Shown: positions 28,506-37,664, counted from the first letter of the stretch. The stretch: 64,000 bases of DNA from Acanthamoeba sp. SK_2022b (GCA_027943245.1 JANDJZ010001751.1:62001-126000), one strand, 5' to 3'. Made by a program: numbers and translations. Notes: generated by a model not told the origin, from the sequence alone.

Positions 28506-29774
28506 ATGAACAAAGCGACTGTCGCGGCCAAACGCTGGTGGTACATCATGCCCATCGTGTTTATCACCTACAGCCTGGCCTATCTCGATCGCGCCAACTT
28601 CAGCTTCGCCTCTGCCGCCGGCATCAATGAAGATCTCGGCATCACCAAAGGCATGGCCTCGCTGCTGGGCGCGCTGTTTTTCCTCGGTTATTTCTTCTTC
28701 CAAATTCCCGGCGCCATCTACGCCGAACGCCGCAGCGTCAAAAAATTGATCTTCTGGTGCCTGATCCTGTGGGGCGGCTGCGCCTCGCTGACCGGCGTGG
28801 TCAGCAATATCCCGATGTTGGCCGCCATCCGCTTTATCCTCGGCGTGGTGGAAGCGGCAGTGATGCCGGCGATGCTGATCTACATCAGCAACTGGTTCAC
28901 TAAATCGGAACGGTCACGCGCCAATACTTTCCTGATCCTCGGCAATCCGGTGACGGTGCTGTGGATGTCGGTGGTGTCCGGTTATCTCATTCACGCTTTC
29001 GGCTGGCGCGAAATGTTCATCATCGAGGGCATTCCGGCGGTTATCTGGGCGTTCTGCTGGTGGGTGCTGGCGAAAGACAAACCGGCGCAGGCCGGCTGGC
29101 TGAGCGCCGAGGAGAAACTGGCGCTGCAACAGCAGCTGGACGAAGAGCAGAAAGGCATCAAGGCCGTGCGCAACTACGGCGAAGCCTTCCGTTCGCGCAA
29201 CGTGATCCTGCTGTGCGTGCAGTACTTCGCCTGGAGCATCGGCGTGTACGGCTTCGTGCTGTGGCTGCCTTCCATCCTGCGCAGCGGCATGCAGATGGGC
29301 ATGGTGGAAGCCGGCTGGCTGTCGGCGGTGCCTTACCTGGCGGCGACCATCGCCATGATCGTGGTCTCCTGGGCGTCGGACAAAATGCAAAACCGCAAGC
29401 TGTTCGTCTGGCCGCTGCTGCTGATCGGCGCGCTGGCGTTCTTCGGCTCTTACGCCGTCGGCACCAACCACTTCTGGATCTCCTACGGCCTGCTGGTGGT
29501 CGCCGGCGCCGCGATGTACGCCCCCTACGGGCCGTTCTTCGCCATCATTCCGGAAATGCTGCCGAAAAACGTCGCCGGGGGCGCCATGGCGCTGATCAAC
29601 AGCATGGGCGCGCTGGGGTCGTTCTTCGGTTCGTGGTTCGTCGGCTATCTGAATGGCGCCACCGGCAGCCCGGCGGCCTCTTACATGTTTATGGCCATCG
29701 CACTGGTGGTGGCGGTGGTGCTGACGCTGATCGTCAAACCCGCCCGCAACGAGATCCAGCCGCAATTGGCTTGA
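28506..29774 (+). CDS. kguT: MFS 2-ketogluconate transporter
   Basis: The 422-residue inner-membrane protein has 12 predicted helices and belongs to the anion:cation symporter group of the major facilitator superfamily. It carries the early motif FITYSLAYLDRANFSFA and the loop motif with FYAERRSVKKL-type residues between helices 2 and 3. Context points to 2-ketogluconate uptake. It is 140 bases after kguK; that gap can fold (GCCCCTT..AAGGGG) and may modulate expression. An ATG at 28506 follows GAAGGATACTGAAC. Confidence 0.82.
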   Translation: MNKATVAAKRWWYIMPIVFITYSLAYLDRANFSFASAAGINEDLGITKGMASLLGALFFLGYFFFQIPGAIYAERRSVKKLIFWCLILWGGCASLTGVVSNIPMLAAIRFILGVVEAAVMPAMLIYISNWFTKSERSRANTFLILGNPVTVLWMSVVSGYLIHAFGWREMFIIEGIPAVIWAFCWWVLAKDKPAQAGWLSAEEKLALQQQLDEEQKGIKAVRNYGEAFRSRNVILLCVQYFAWSIGVYGFVLWLPSILRSGMQMGMVEAGWLSAVPYLAATIAMIVVSWASDKMQNRKLFVWPLLLIGALAFFGSYAVGTNHFWISYGLLVVAGAAMYAPYGPFFAIIPEMLPKNVAGGAMALINSMGALGSFFGSWFVGYLNGATGSPAASYMFMAIALVVAVVLTLIVKPARNEIQPQLA

Positions 29775-29846
29775 TCCGGTTATACTTTTATCTGTTAACC
29801 CAACCGGGGGGGCGCCATGCCCCCTTTGGCCCAGCTGGAGTTCGTG

Positions 29847-30824
29847 ATGAAGCCTTCTATCGTATTGTACAAAAGCCTGCCTGCCGATCTGCGTGAACGT
29901 CTGGAACAGCACTTCACCGTGCACGCCTTCAACGGCCTGCAGCCGGAGAACCGCGACGACCTGCGCCAGGCGCTGCAGCAGGCCGAAGGGATCATCGGTT
30001 CCGGCGGTAAAATTGACGAAGCCTTCCTGCAGCAGGCACCCAAACTGCGCGCGGCCTCGACCGTTTCCGTCGGCTACGACAACTTCGACGTCGAGGCGCT
30101 CAACGCCCATAACGTGCTGCTGATGCACACCCCGACGGTGCTGACCGAAACCGTCGCCGACACCATCATGAGCCTGGTGCTGGCGACCGCGCGCCGGGTG
30201 GTGGAAGTGGCCGAGCGGGTGAAGGCCGGCGAATGGCGCGGCAGCATCGGGCCGGACTGGTTCGGCGTCGACGTGCACCATAAAACCATCGGCATCCTCG
30301 GCATGGGGCGTATCGGCCTGGCGCTGGCGCAGCGCGCGCATTTCGGCTTCGGCATGCCGGTGCTGTACAACGCCCGCCGCACGCATGAAGAGGCGGAACA
30401 GCGCTTTAACGCGCGCCGCTGCGATCTGGATACCCTGCTGGCCGAGTCGGATTTCGTTTGCATCACGCTGCCGCTGACCGAACAAACCTTCCACATGATC
30501 GGCCGCGATCAGCTGGCGAAAATGAAGAAAAGCGGCATTCTGATCAACGCCGGCCGCGGGCCGGTGGTGGATGAGCAGGCGCTGATCGAAGCGCTGCAAA
30601 ACGGCGTGATCCACGCCGCCGGGTTGGACGTGTTCGAGAAAGAGCCGCTGCCGGCCAACTCGCCGCTGCTCAGCATGCCGAACGTGGTGGCGTTGCCGCA
30701 CATCGGCTCCGCCACCCATGAAACGCGCTACGGCATGGCCGCCTGCGCGGTGGATAATTTGATCGCCGCGTTGACCGGCACGGTGAAAGAAAACTGCGTC
30801 AACCCGCAGCTGTTGCGGAAATAA
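29847..30824 (+). CDS. ghrB: 2-ketogluconate / glyoxylate / hydroxypyruvate reductase B
   Basis: The 325-residue D-2-hydroxyacid dehydrogenase matches E. coli GhrB (TkrA) closely: [26 protein letters not shown](P)-binding [19 protein letters not shown], and the Arg-Glu-His catalytic set in [19 protein letters not shown] and [14 protein letters not shown]. GhrB reduces glyoxylate, hydroxypyruvate and 2-ketogluconate. As the last gene of the kgu cluster it fills the place of Pseudomonas kguD, which reduces 2-keto-6-phosphogluconate. ATG 29847 follows CTGGAG and gives the family N-terminus MKPSIVLYK. The true in vivo substrate is open. Confidence 0.93.
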   Translation: MKPSIVLYKSLPADLRERLEQHFTVHAFNGLQPENRDDLRQALQQAEGIIGSGGKIDEAFLQQAPKLRAASTVSVGYDNFDVEALNAHNVLLMHTPTVLTETVADTIMSLVLATARRVVEVAERVKAGEWRGSIGPDWFGVDVHHKTIGILGMGRIGLALAQRAHFGFGMPVLYNARRTHEEAEQRFNARRCDLDTLLAESDFVCITLPLTEQTFHMIGRDQLAKMKKSGILINAGRGPVVDEQALIEALQNGVIHAAGLDVFEKEPLPANSPLLSMPNVVALPHIGSATHETRYGMAACAVDNLIAALTGTVKENCVNPQLLRK

Positions 30825-30825
30825 C

Positions 30826-30978
30826 TCAGCGCGGCCGGTGGTCTGCAGATAACCGGCCGTGTTGCTCTTCCTGCTGCGGCGCGAACAACGCCTGCAGCTG
30901 ATGTTCTTCGGCAAAGTGCTGCAATTCGGCATCCTGAATTGCCTGAACGATCTCTTCTCGCCAGTTTTTGTCCGTCAT
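30826..30978 (-). CDS. Small protein of unknown function (50 aa)
   Basis: A 50-codon frame starts at ATG 30978 (MTDKNWREEIVQAIQDAELQ) directly behind AAAGGAGGTTAGCG, an optimal Shine-Dalgarno at ideal spacing. The product is hydrophilic, helical in prediction by eye, and rich in Glu/Gln/His. It ends one base from the converging ghrB stop. I do not recognise the family. The ribosome site is the main evidence that it is real. Confidence 0.6.
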   Translation of the reverse strand: MTDKNWREEIVQAIQDAELQHFAEEHQLQALFAPQQEEQHGRLSADHRPR

Positions 30979-31067
30979 CGCTAACCTCCTTTGATGTTCA
31001 TCGTTTAATCTGCCGCAGCGCGCGCGCAAAGCCAAGCCGAATCAATCCGAAAACGCTCCGCCCTTCC

Positions 31068-31100
31068 TCTCCTCCCCGAAAAACCCCCGCAGGGAGGAGG
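31068..31100. promoter_or_regulatory. Two MalT boxes upstream of malS
   Basis: GGGGAGGAGA lies on the minus strand at 31077-31068, and AGGGAGGAGG on the plus strand at 31091-31100. Each matches 9 of 10 bases of the MalT consensus GGGGA(T/G)GAGG. They sit 74-106 bases before the malS start codon, which supports maltodextrin control by MalT. Confidence 0.65.
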
Positions 31101-31173
31101 CCATTTTTCCACCGTTTGCCACACTGGGCGCTACCCTGCGAAAAAACGCTTCCTGCCGCGCGTAAGGAGAGCC

Positions 31174-33237
31174 ATGAAGCTGTTACCCCTGCCCTTGTTG
31201 ATGCTGCTGTCGCCTTCGGCGCTGGCCGGCTGGACGCTGCCGGGCTTCCCGGCCTTCGACGAAACGGCCGCCGGGCTGTTCGCCAGCCAGGCCGCGCAGC
31301 CCAAAGGCCAGCTGCCGCTGCGGCTGTATCAGGATAACCACTGCTGGCAGCCGGCCGAGGCGGTGAAGCTTAACCAGACGCTGTCGCTGCAGCCCTGCGG
31401 CACTCACCCGCCGGTCAACTGGCGGCAGTTCCGCGCCGGCGATTATCAGGTGCGCATCGACACCCGCAGCGGCACGCCGACGCTGCAGCTCAGCCTGAGC
31501 AGCGCGCCGGAAAGCACCGCCGTTGCCGTCCGCAGCTGCCCGCGCTGGGACGGCAAACCGGTCACGGTCGACGTCGCCTCCACCTTCGCCGAAGGCGAAA
31601 CGCTGCGCGATTTCTATTCCGGCCAAACGGCGCAGGTGAGCCAGGGGAAAATCACGCTGCAGCCCGCCGCCGCCAGCGGCGGCCTGTTGCTGCTGGAATC
31701 CGCCGCCACGGCGAAACCGGCGGCGTTCAGCTGGCATAACGCCACGGTCTACTTCGTGCTGACCGATCGCTTTGAGAACGGCAACCCGGCCAATGACCAC
31801 AGCTACGGGCGCCGCAGCGACGGCCTGCAGGAAATAGGCACCTTTCACGGCGGCGATCTGGCCGGCCTGACGCAGAAACTGGATTATCTGCAGCAGCTGG
31901 GCGTCAACGCCTTGTGGATCAGCTCGCCGCTGGAGCAGATCCACGGCTGGGTTGGCGGCGGCACCAAAGGCGATTTCCCGCATTACGCCTATCACGGCTA
32001 TTACGCGCTGGACTGGACTCGCCTCGACGCCAACATGGGCACCGAACAGGAGCTGCGCACGCTGGTCGAGCAGGCGCATCGGCGCGGCATTCGCATTCTG
32101 TTCGACGTGGTGGTGAACCATGTCGGTTACGCCACGCTGGCGGATATGCAGACGTTCCACTTCGGCTCGCTGTATCTGCAAGGTACAGAGGTGGAGAAAA
32201 CCCTGGGGAAAAACTGGAGCGACTGGCGCCCCGGACCGGGGCAAAACTGGCACAGCTTCAACGACTACATCAACTTCAGCGACAAAGCGGGCTGGCGCCA
32301 ATGGTGGGGGAAAAACTGGATCCGCACCGACATCGGCGACTATGACTCACCGGGCTATGACGACCTGACGATGTCGCTGGCCTTCCTGCCGGACATCAAA
32401 ACCGAAGCGCCCGGCGCCAGCGGCCTGCCGCTGTTCTATCGCCACAAACCCGACACCGCCGCGCGCGACATGCCCGGCGCCACCACCCGCGATTACCTGA
32501 CCGTCTGGCTCAGCCAGTGGGTGCGCGATTACGGCATCGACGGTTTTCGCGTCGATACCGCCAAGCACGTGGAAAAACCGACGCTAGCGCTGTTGAAGCA
32601 GCGCGCCACGGCGGCATTGGCGGCGTGGAAAGCGGAGCATCCGCAGCAGGCGCTGGATGACGCGCCGTTTTGGATGACCGGCGAGGCCTGGGGTCACGGG
32701 GTGATGAAAAGCGACTATTACCAAAACGGCTTCGACGCGATGATCAACTTCGACTTCCAGGACCAGGCGGCGCAGGCATTGGGCTGCTTTGCCGACATCG
32801 ATGCCACCTACCGGCAGATGGCCGAGCGGCTGCAGGATTTCAACGTGCTGAGCTACCTCTCTTCGCACGACACCCGGCTGTTCTTCGCCAGCGACGCCAA
32901 AGGCTCGGTGCCGCTGCAACAGCGGGCGGCGAACCTGCTGTTGCTGGCGCCGGGCGCGGTGCAGATTTACTACGGCGATGAAAGCGGCCGCCCGCTCGGC
33001 CCAACCGGTTCCGATCCGCTGCAGGGCACCCGCTCCGACATGAACTGGCGTGAGCTGCTGGGAGAAAAAGCCCCGCTGCTGGCCCACTGGCAACGGTTGG
33101 GGCAGTTCCGCGCTCGCCACCCGGCGATCGGCGGCGGCGTGCAAACCCCGCAGCCGCACGCCGCCTACTACGCCTTCAGCCGCCGGCTCGGCGACGATAA
33201 GGTGATGGTGGTGTGGGCCGGCGAACGGTCACAATAA
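31174..33237 (+). CDS. malS: Periplasmic alpha-amylase MalS
   Basis: The 687-residue precursor has an 18-residue signal peptide ending SALA and is a glycoside hydrolase family 13 enzyme that trims maltodextrins in the periplasm. Family blocks are visible: YFVLTDRFENGNP, FDVVVNHVG, DGFRVDTAKHV (nucleophile Asp), WMTGEAWGHG (acid/base Glu) and LSSHDTRLFF (third Asp). AAGGAGAGCC precedes the ATG. As in E. coli, it is followed by avtA. Confidence 0.95.
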   Translation: MKLLPLPLLMLLSPSALAGWTLPGFPAFDETAAGLFASQAAQPKGQLPLRLYQDNHCWQPAEAVKLNQTLSLQPCGTHPPVNWRQFRAGDYQVRIDTRSGTPTLQLSLSSAPESTAVAVRSCPRWDGKPVTVDVASTFAEGETLRDFYSGQTAQVSQGKITLQPAAASGGLLLLESAATAKPAAFSWHNATVYFVLTDRFENGNPANDHSYGRRSDGLQEIGTFHGGDLAGLTQKLDYLQQLGVNALWISSPLEQIHGWVGGGTKGDFPHYAYHGYYALDWTRLDANMGTEQELRTLVEQAHRRGIRILFDVVVNHVGYATLADMQTFHFGSLYLQGTEVEKTLGKNWSDWRPGPGQNWHSFNDYINFSDKAGWRQWWGKNWIRTDIGDYDSPGYDDLTMSLAFLPDIKTEAPGASGLPLFYRHKPDTAARDMPGATTRDYLTVWLSQWVRDYGIDGFRVDTAKHVEKPTLALLKQRATAALAAWKAEHPQQALDDAPFWMTGEAWGHGVMKSDYYQNGFDAMINFDFQDQAAQALGCFADIDATYRQMAERLQDFNVLSYLSSHDTRLFFASDAKGSVPLQQRAANLLLLAPGAVQIYYGDESGRPLGPTGSDPLQGTRSDMNWRELLGEKAPLLAHWQRLGQFRARHPAIGGGVQTPQPHAAYYAFSRRLGDDKVMVVWAGERSQ

Positions 33238-33256
33238 TCCAGTGTAATATGCTACC

Positions 33257-33295
33257 AATCGGCCAATGGGCGAAGTTTGTGCCCATTGGTCGATT
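33257..33295. repeat. 15-bp inverted repeat between malS and avtA
   Basis: The arms 33257-33271 and 33281-33295 (AATCGGCCAATGGGC against GCCCATTGGTCGATT) pair over 15 positions with one G-U, closing a 9-base loop. No long U-run follows, so it may be a malS mRNA end stabiliser or an avtA leader structure. Confidence 0.6.
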
Positions 33296-33372
33296 TGTCG
33301 GCCGCGTTGCAGCGGGATTTGTCTGGCGGTATGGTGGGGGATTACCTGCTAAGAAACAGTACTGCTGCACCT

Positions 33373-34623
33373 ATGACTTTCTCACTTTTCGGCGAAAAAT
33401 TTACCCGTTATGCGGGCATTACCCGTTTGATGGACGACCTGAACGAAGGCCTGCGCACCCCCGGTGCCATCATGCTCGGCGGCGGCAACCCGGCGCAGAT
33501 CCCAGAGATGGAAGCCTACTTCAAACAGCTGTGCCAGGAGATGCTCGATCAGGGCAAACTGACCGAAGCGCTGTGCAACTACGACGGCCCGCAAGGCAAG
33601 GACGCGCTGCTGAAAGCGCTGGCCAATCTGCTGCGCGACGAGCTCGGCTGGGAGATTTCGCCACAGAATATTGCACTGACGAACGGCAGCCAAAGCGCGT
33701 TTTTCTACTTGTTCAACCTATTCGCCGGCCGCTATGCCGACGGTTCGCGCCGCCGCGTGCTGTTCCCATTGGCGCCGGAATATATCGGCTATGCCGACGC
33801 CGGGCTGGACGAAGGGCTGTTCGTCTCCGCCAAGCCGAACATCGAGCTGCTGCCGGACGGCCAGTTCAAGTATCACGTTGATTTCGAACACCTCACCATC
33901 GGCGACGACATCGGCATGATCTGCGTTTCACGGCCGACCAACCCGACCGGCAACGTGATCACCGACGAAGAGCTGATGAAGCTCGACCTGCTGGCACAGC
34001 AGCGCGATATTCCGCTGGTGATCGACAACGCCTACGGCGTGCCTTTCCCCGGCATCATCTTCAGCGACGCCACGCCGCTGTGGAACCCGAACACCATCCT
34101 GTGCATGAGCCTGTCCAAGCTCGGCCTGCCGGGCTCGCGCTGCGGCATCGTGATCGCCGACGAGAAGGTGATCACCGCGCTGACCAACATGAACGGCATC
34201 ATCAGCCTGTCGCCGGGCAGCATGGGGCCGGCGATGGCGACGGAAATGATCGCACGCGGCGATCTGCTGCGCCTGTCGAACGAGGTGATTCGCCCGTTCT
34301 ACAAACAGCGCGTCGAGCACACCATCGAGATTATCCGCCGCTACCTGTCGCCGGAGCGCTGCCTGATCCACAAACCGGAAGGGGCTATCTTCCTCTGGCT
34401 GTGGTTCAAGGATCTGCCGATCACCACCGAAGTGCTGTATCAGCGCCTGAAAAAGCGCGGCGTGCTGATGGTGCCGGGCCACTACTTCTTCCCGGGGCTG
34501 GAGCACGACTGGCCGCACACTCACCAGTGCATGCGCATGAACTACGTGCCCGACCCGGAGAAAATCGAGCGCGGCGTAGCGATCCTGGCGGAAGAGATCG
34601 AGCGCGCGCATCAGGAAGGCTAA
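33373..34623 (+). CDS. avtA: Valine--pyruvate aminotransferase (transaminase C)
   Basis: The enzyme interconverts valine/alanine and their 2-oxo acids. The 416-residue class I aminotransferase carries the PLP lysine at about residue 249 (CMSLSKLGLPGSRCG) and the conserved VSRPTNPTGNV segment. ATG 33373 (MTFSLFGEKFTRYAG) matches E. coli AvtA, 417 residues; an upstream in-frame ATG gives a non-conserved extension. The malS-avtA order is as in E. coli. Confidence 0.96.
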   Translation: MTFSLFGEKFTRYAGITRLMDDLNEGLRTPGAIMLGGGNPAQIPEMEAYFKQLCQEMLDQGKLTEALCNYDGPQGKDALLKALANLLRDELGWEISPQNIALTNGSQSAFFYLFNLFAGRYADGSRRRVLFPLAPEYIGYADAGLDEGLFVSAKPNIELLPDGQFKYHVDFEHLTIGDDIGMICVSRPTNPTGNVITDEELMKLDLLAQQRDIPLVIDNAYGVPFPGIIFSDATPLWNPNTILCMSLSKLGLPGSRCGIVIADEKVITALTNMNGIISLSPGSMGPAMATEMIARGDLLRLSNEVIRPFYKQRVEHTIEIIRRYLSPERCLIHKPEGAIFLWLWFKDLPITTEVLYQRLKKRGVLMVPGHYFFPGLEHDWPHTHQCMRMNYVPDPEKIERGVAILAEEIERAHQEG

Positions 34624-34633
34624 CGCCAGTCGA

Positions 34634-34685
34634 TTGAAAATCGACCGATAAAGATATACGATGCATATATCGTATATCTTTTTTT
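34634..34685 (+). promoter_or_regulatory. vapBC promoter/operator palindrome, also avtA terminator candidate
   Basis: AAGATATACGAT (34651-34662) and ATCGTATATCTT (34669-34680) form a perfect 12-bp inverted repeat. Seven Ts follow, so it can act as the avtA terminator. A promoter TTGAAA (34634-34639), 17 bp, TACGAT (34657-34662) overlaps it, so it is also the natural site for VapB autorepression. A second small repeat, GTCGATT/AATCGAC, lies at 34629-34645. Confidence 0.7.
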
Positions 34686-34697
34686 GGAGGGCTAGCG

Positions 34698-34919
34698 ATG
34701 ACCCGCATCGTGATCGATTTACCTGAAGAAGACCTGCGGCAGCTCGACAATTTGAAAAATATCCGCCACGTTCCCCGGGCCGAAATCATCCGTCAGGCCG
34801 TCTCCCGTTATCTGACGGAGAACCACGTTGAAGATCCCAGCAATGCTTTCGGGCTCTGGTCCGGGGCGATGGGCGATGGCGTAGACTACGAAAATCGTCA
34901 GCGCGAGGAGTGGGAATAA
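34698..34919 (+). CDS. vapB: Type II antitoxin, ribbon-helix-helix (VapB-like)
   Basis: The 73-residue protein begins with a CopG/Arc-type ribbon-helix-helix (MTRIVIDLPEEDLRQLDNLK, then VPRAEIIRQAVSRYL) that binds DNA. It ends with an acidic, Trp-containing tail (residues ~45-73) of the kind that wraps the PIN toxin. TGGAGGGC precedes the ATG. Its stop overlaps the toxin start (TAATG), ensuring coupled translation. It presumably represses its own promoter through the palindrome 16 bases upstream. Confidence 0.9.
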   Translation: MTRIVIDLPEEDLRQLDNLKNIRHVPRAEIIRQAVSRYLTENHVEDPSNAFGLWSGAMGDGVDYENRQREEWE

Positions 34920-35299
34920 TGGTGGTTCAACGGGCGCTATTCGACACCAATATCCTGATCGATTATCTCAACGGCATTCCTCAAGCCAAAGACGTTCTGA
35001 CCGAATACCACATCAACCCGGCTATTAGCGCCATCACCTGGATGGAAGTGATGGTGGGTGCCAAAAAACAGGGGCCGGCGCTGGAGCTGAAAACGCGCCA
35101 GTTTTTAGGGCAATTCCTGCTGCTGCCTATTACCGATGAAGTTGCCGAACGCGCCGTAGAACTACGCCACTCACAGCATGTGAAGCTGCCGGACGCCATT
35201 ATCTGGGCCACCGCGCAGGTGGGGTTCCGGACGCTCATCTCCCGCAACCCCAAAGATTTTGGCACTGACAACGGCGTGTTAATGCCTTACCGGCTGTAG
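34919..35299 (+). CDS. vapC: Type II toxin, PIN-domain ribonuclease (VapC-like)
   Basis: The 126-residue single PIN domain has the metal-binding acidic residues in place: Asp9 (FDTN), Glu43 (WMEVMVG), Asp92 (LPDAIIWA), and the Asn/Asp of SRNPKDF near 110-113. VapC toxins cleave specific RNAs, often tRNAs, when the antitoxin is degraded. ATG 34919 overlaps the vapB stop; a start at 34910 is possible but less well placed. The set of acidic residues is intact, so the pair looks functional. Confidence 0.92.
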   Translation: MVVQRALFDTNILIDYLNGIPQAKDVLTEYHINPAISAITWMEVMVGAKKQGPALELKTRQFLGQFLLLPITDEVAERAVELRHSQHVKLPDAIIWATAQVGFRTLISRNPKDFGTDNGVLMPYRL

Positions 35300-35309
35300 T
35301 CGGGCAGCG

Positions 35310-36968
35310 TTACAGCGTCCAGAACAGCACCGCCAGCAGCTGCGGCGACATGATGCGCAGGAACATCGCCAGCGGATACACGGTGGCGTAAGACAGCGCA
35401 GCGGCGCCGCTGGTAGGATGCAGACCGTTGGCGAACGCCAGCGCCGGCGGATCGGTCATCGATCCCGCCAGCATGCCGGACAGCGTCAGGTAGTTCATCT
35501 TGCCCACCGTGCGCGCCAGAATACCGACGCTCAGCAGCGGAATGGCGGTGATCAGCGCGCCGTACCCGACCCACGTCAGCCCCTCGCCGTGCAACAACGT
35601 ATCGATGAAGTTGCCGCCCGACTTCAATCCAACCACCGCCAGAAACAGCACGATGCCCAGTTCGCGCAGCGCCAGGTTGGCGCTCGGCGGCATAAACCAA
35701 TACAGCTTGCCGATGCTGCCGATGCGCCCCAGGATCAACGCGGCCACCAGCGGCCCGCCGGCCAACCCCAGCCGCAATGCCGCCGGGAAGCCGGGCACGA
35801 ACAGCGGAATGGAGCCGAGCAGCACCCCGAGCCCGATGCCGATAAAGACCGGCAGCATCTGCACCTGCTGCAGTTTTTGTTGGGCGTTGCCGACGATTGC
35901 CGTCACCGCGTCGATGGCCTCCGGTCGACCGACCAGGTTGAGAATATCGCCGAACTGCAGCGTCACGTTGCTGCCGGCCACCAGCTCCACGCCGGCGCGG
36001 TTGAGGCGTGAAATCACCACGTCATACTTCTGCTTCAGGTTCAGATCGCGGATTTTCTTGCCCAACACCTGTTCGTTGGTCACCACCGCCCTCACCACCT
36101 GCAGCGCGGTGCCGCGCGTCGACAGCGAGGCATCCACCTCTTCGCCGATCACCAGCCGGGCATTTTCCAGATCTTCGCGTTTGCCCACCAAATGCAGGTA
36201 GTCGCCAAGCTCCAGCCGCTCGTGCGGCGCCGGCACCATCAGCAGCTCCCCGCGTTTGAGGCGCGAACAGACGATCGCTTCACCGTTGAGCAGCGGCACC
36301 TGCTTGATCGCCATGCCCTGCAGATTGGGATTGCGCACCGCCACGTTCATGGCGTGCAGCAGCTCACGCTGATTGCCCAGGCTGCTTTCAAACGCCTGCG
36401 CCTCGCGCTCGATGTTGATGCGGAAAAACAGCCGGATCAGCCACATCACCAGCAGGATGCCGCAAATGCCGAACGGATAGGCCATGGCGTAGCCCATGCC
36501 CATCCCGTCCACCAACGCCGGATCGGAACCGAGATCGGTCAGGATTTGTTGACCGACACCCAGCGCCGGAGTGTTGGTGACCGCGCCGGAGAACACGCCG
36601 AGGATGATCGGCAGCGGCACGCCGAACAGCTTGTGCACCGCCGCCGCCACGACGCCGCCGGTCAGCACCAGCAGCACCGCGAAGGCGTTGAGGCGCAGAC
36701 CAGAGACGCGCAGCGAAGAGAAGAAACCGGGGCCGACCTGAATACCGATGGTGTAGACGAACAGGATCAGGCCGAACTCCTGGATAAAGTGCAGCATGTC
36801 CCCGTTCAGGCTGATTTGCCCGCTCTGGGCGAAGTGACCGACCAGGATGCCGCCGAACAGCACGCCGCCGATGCCCAGCCCGACGCCGTACAGCTTCCAG
36901 TTCCCCATCCACAGCCCAATGACGGCCGCCAGCGCCAACATGCTGACGGTCAGGGCGATATCGCTCAT
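35310..36968 (-). CDS. yidE: Putative transport protein YidE (AspT/YidE/YbjL family)
   Basis: The 552-residue inner-membrane protein has two bundles of about five helices flanking two cytoplasmic RCK_C/TrkA-C domains (about residues 190-370), the family's architecture. Conserved half-repeats [15 protein letters not shown] and [16 protein letters not shown] are visible. E. coli YidE has no proven substrate; the AspT member exchanges aspartate and alanine. It lies upstream of ibpAB in the opposite sense of E. coli numbering but in the same neighbourhood. Confidence 0.93.
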   Translation of the reverse strand: MSDIALTVSMLALAAVIGLWMGNWKLYGVGLGIGGVLFGGILVGHFAQSGQISLNGDMLHFIQEFGLILFVYTIGIQVGPGFFSSLRVSGLRLNAFAVLLVLTGGVVAAAVHKLFGVPLPIILGVFSGAVTNTPALGVGQQILTDLGSDPALVDGMGMGYAMAYPFGICGILLVMWLIRLFFRINIEREAQAFESSLGNQRELLHAMNVAVRNPNLQGMAIKQVPLLNGEAIVCSRLKRGELLMVPAPHERLELGDYLHLVGKREDLENARLVIGEEVDASLSTRGTALQVVRAVVTNEQVLGKKIRDLNLKQKYDVVISRLNRAGVELVAGSNVTLQFGDILNLVGRPEAIDAVTAIVGNAQQKLQQVQMLPVFIGIGLGVLLGSIPLFVPGFPAALRLGLAGGPLVAALILGRIGSIGKLYWFMPPSANLALRELGIVLFLAVVGLKSGGNFIDTLLHGEGLTWVGYGALITAIPLLSVGILARTVGKMNYLTLSGMLAGSMTDPPALAFANGLHPTSGAAALSYATVYPLAMFLRIMSPQLLAVLFWTL

Positions 36969-37080
36969 AGGTCACATCCTTGCCAAAGTTGAATCGGGAA
37001 TTCACGGTTAAAAGCACACAATTAACAAGGATTATGACATCGGACAGACGGGGGGACTGTGGCATGCGCCACATAACGCA

Positions 37081-37110
37081 GCGGGGGAGATCCGTCTGGA
37101 TCTCCCCCGC
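37081..37110. repeat. Perfect 13-bp hairpin downstream of ibpB
   Basis: GCGGGGGAGATCC (37081-37093) and GGATCTCCCCCGC (37098-37110) form a perfect stem with loop GTCT. Neither exit is U-rich, so this is not a textbook intrinsic terminator, although its position 25 bases after the ibpB stop suggests a 3' end or stabiliser role. Confidence 0.6.
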
Positions 37111-37135
37111 ATGATGATGACCGTTTTTCAGTCGG

Positions 37136-37564
37136 TTATTTGGCTTCCAGCTCCGGCGTCGCACCGATGGCGATGCGCTGCGGCTGCAAGGCTTCCGGCA
37201 CCTGACGCACCAGATCGATGTGCAGCAGGCCATTTTCAAATTTGGCCTCGGACACCTGCAGATGCTCCGCCAGGGTGAAGGTCAGCTGGAACTCTTTGCA
37301 CACCAACCCCTGATGCAAGTATTCGACCTGTTTTTCCGGCGGCGTAGGTTTACCGCTGACGGTCAACCGCGGCCCTTCCACTTCGATATTCAGTTCGCTC
37401 TGCCGGAAACCGGCCAGCGCCAGAGAAATGCGGTAGTGATTGTCATCGCTTTTCTCGATGTTGTACGGTGGGAACCCTTGGGGTTCCTGGCCACCCATTG
37501 AACTGGCCAATTTATCAAAACCAATCCACTGACGCAGAAGCGGGGATAAATCGTAATTACGCAT
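37136..37564 (-). CDS. ibpB: Small heat shock protein IbpB
   Basis: The 142-residue alpha-crystallin-type holdase equals E. coli IbpB in length. It co-aggregates with misfolded proteins and passes them to DnaK/ClpB. The crystallin domain spans about residues 35-125 ([33 protein letters not shown]). ATG 37564 ([19 protein letters not shown]) follows GGAGTTGTTCC. It is the second gene of the ibpAB operon. Confidence 0.97.
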   Translation of the reverse strand: MRNYDLSPLLRQWIGFDKLASSMGGQEPQGFPPYNIEKSDDNHYRISLALAGFRQSELNIEVEGPRLTVSGKPTPPEKQVEYLHQGLVCKEFQLTFTLAEHLQVSEAKFENGLLHIDLVRQVPEALQPQRIAIGATPELEAK

Positions 37565-37592
37565 AGGAACAACTCCTTTCATTAAGCGAGAT
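37565..37592 (-). promoter_or_regulatory. Candidate ROSE-type RNA thermometer of ibpB
   Basis: The leader on the minus strand has UCGCU about 12 bases before the AGGAG Shine-Dalgarno. This matches the ROSE rule U(U/C)GCU that masks the ribosome site at low temperature. The pairing is short, so this is a moderate call. Confidence 0.5.
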
Positions 37593-37632
37593 GTGTTTAT
37601 TCAGCCCCCTGACGGCAGGCTAGGTATTATTT

Positions 37633-37653
37633 GCCGGCAGCGTACCTGCCGGC
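37633..37653. repeat. Intercistronic hairpin between ibpA and ibpB
   Basis: GCCGGCAG (37633-37640) and CTGCCGGC (37646-37653) form a perfect 8-bp stem with a 5-base loop, about 12 bases after the ibpA stop. It may protect the ibpA message or reduce read-through into ibpB. Confidence 0.65.
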
Positions 37654-37664
37654 GAAACGGAAAT

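Noticed and set aside
28914..30932. A 670-codon minus-strand frame opposite kguT and ghrB
   Set aside because: It is a GC-driven antisense frame with no motif; the plus-strand genes have full family signatures.
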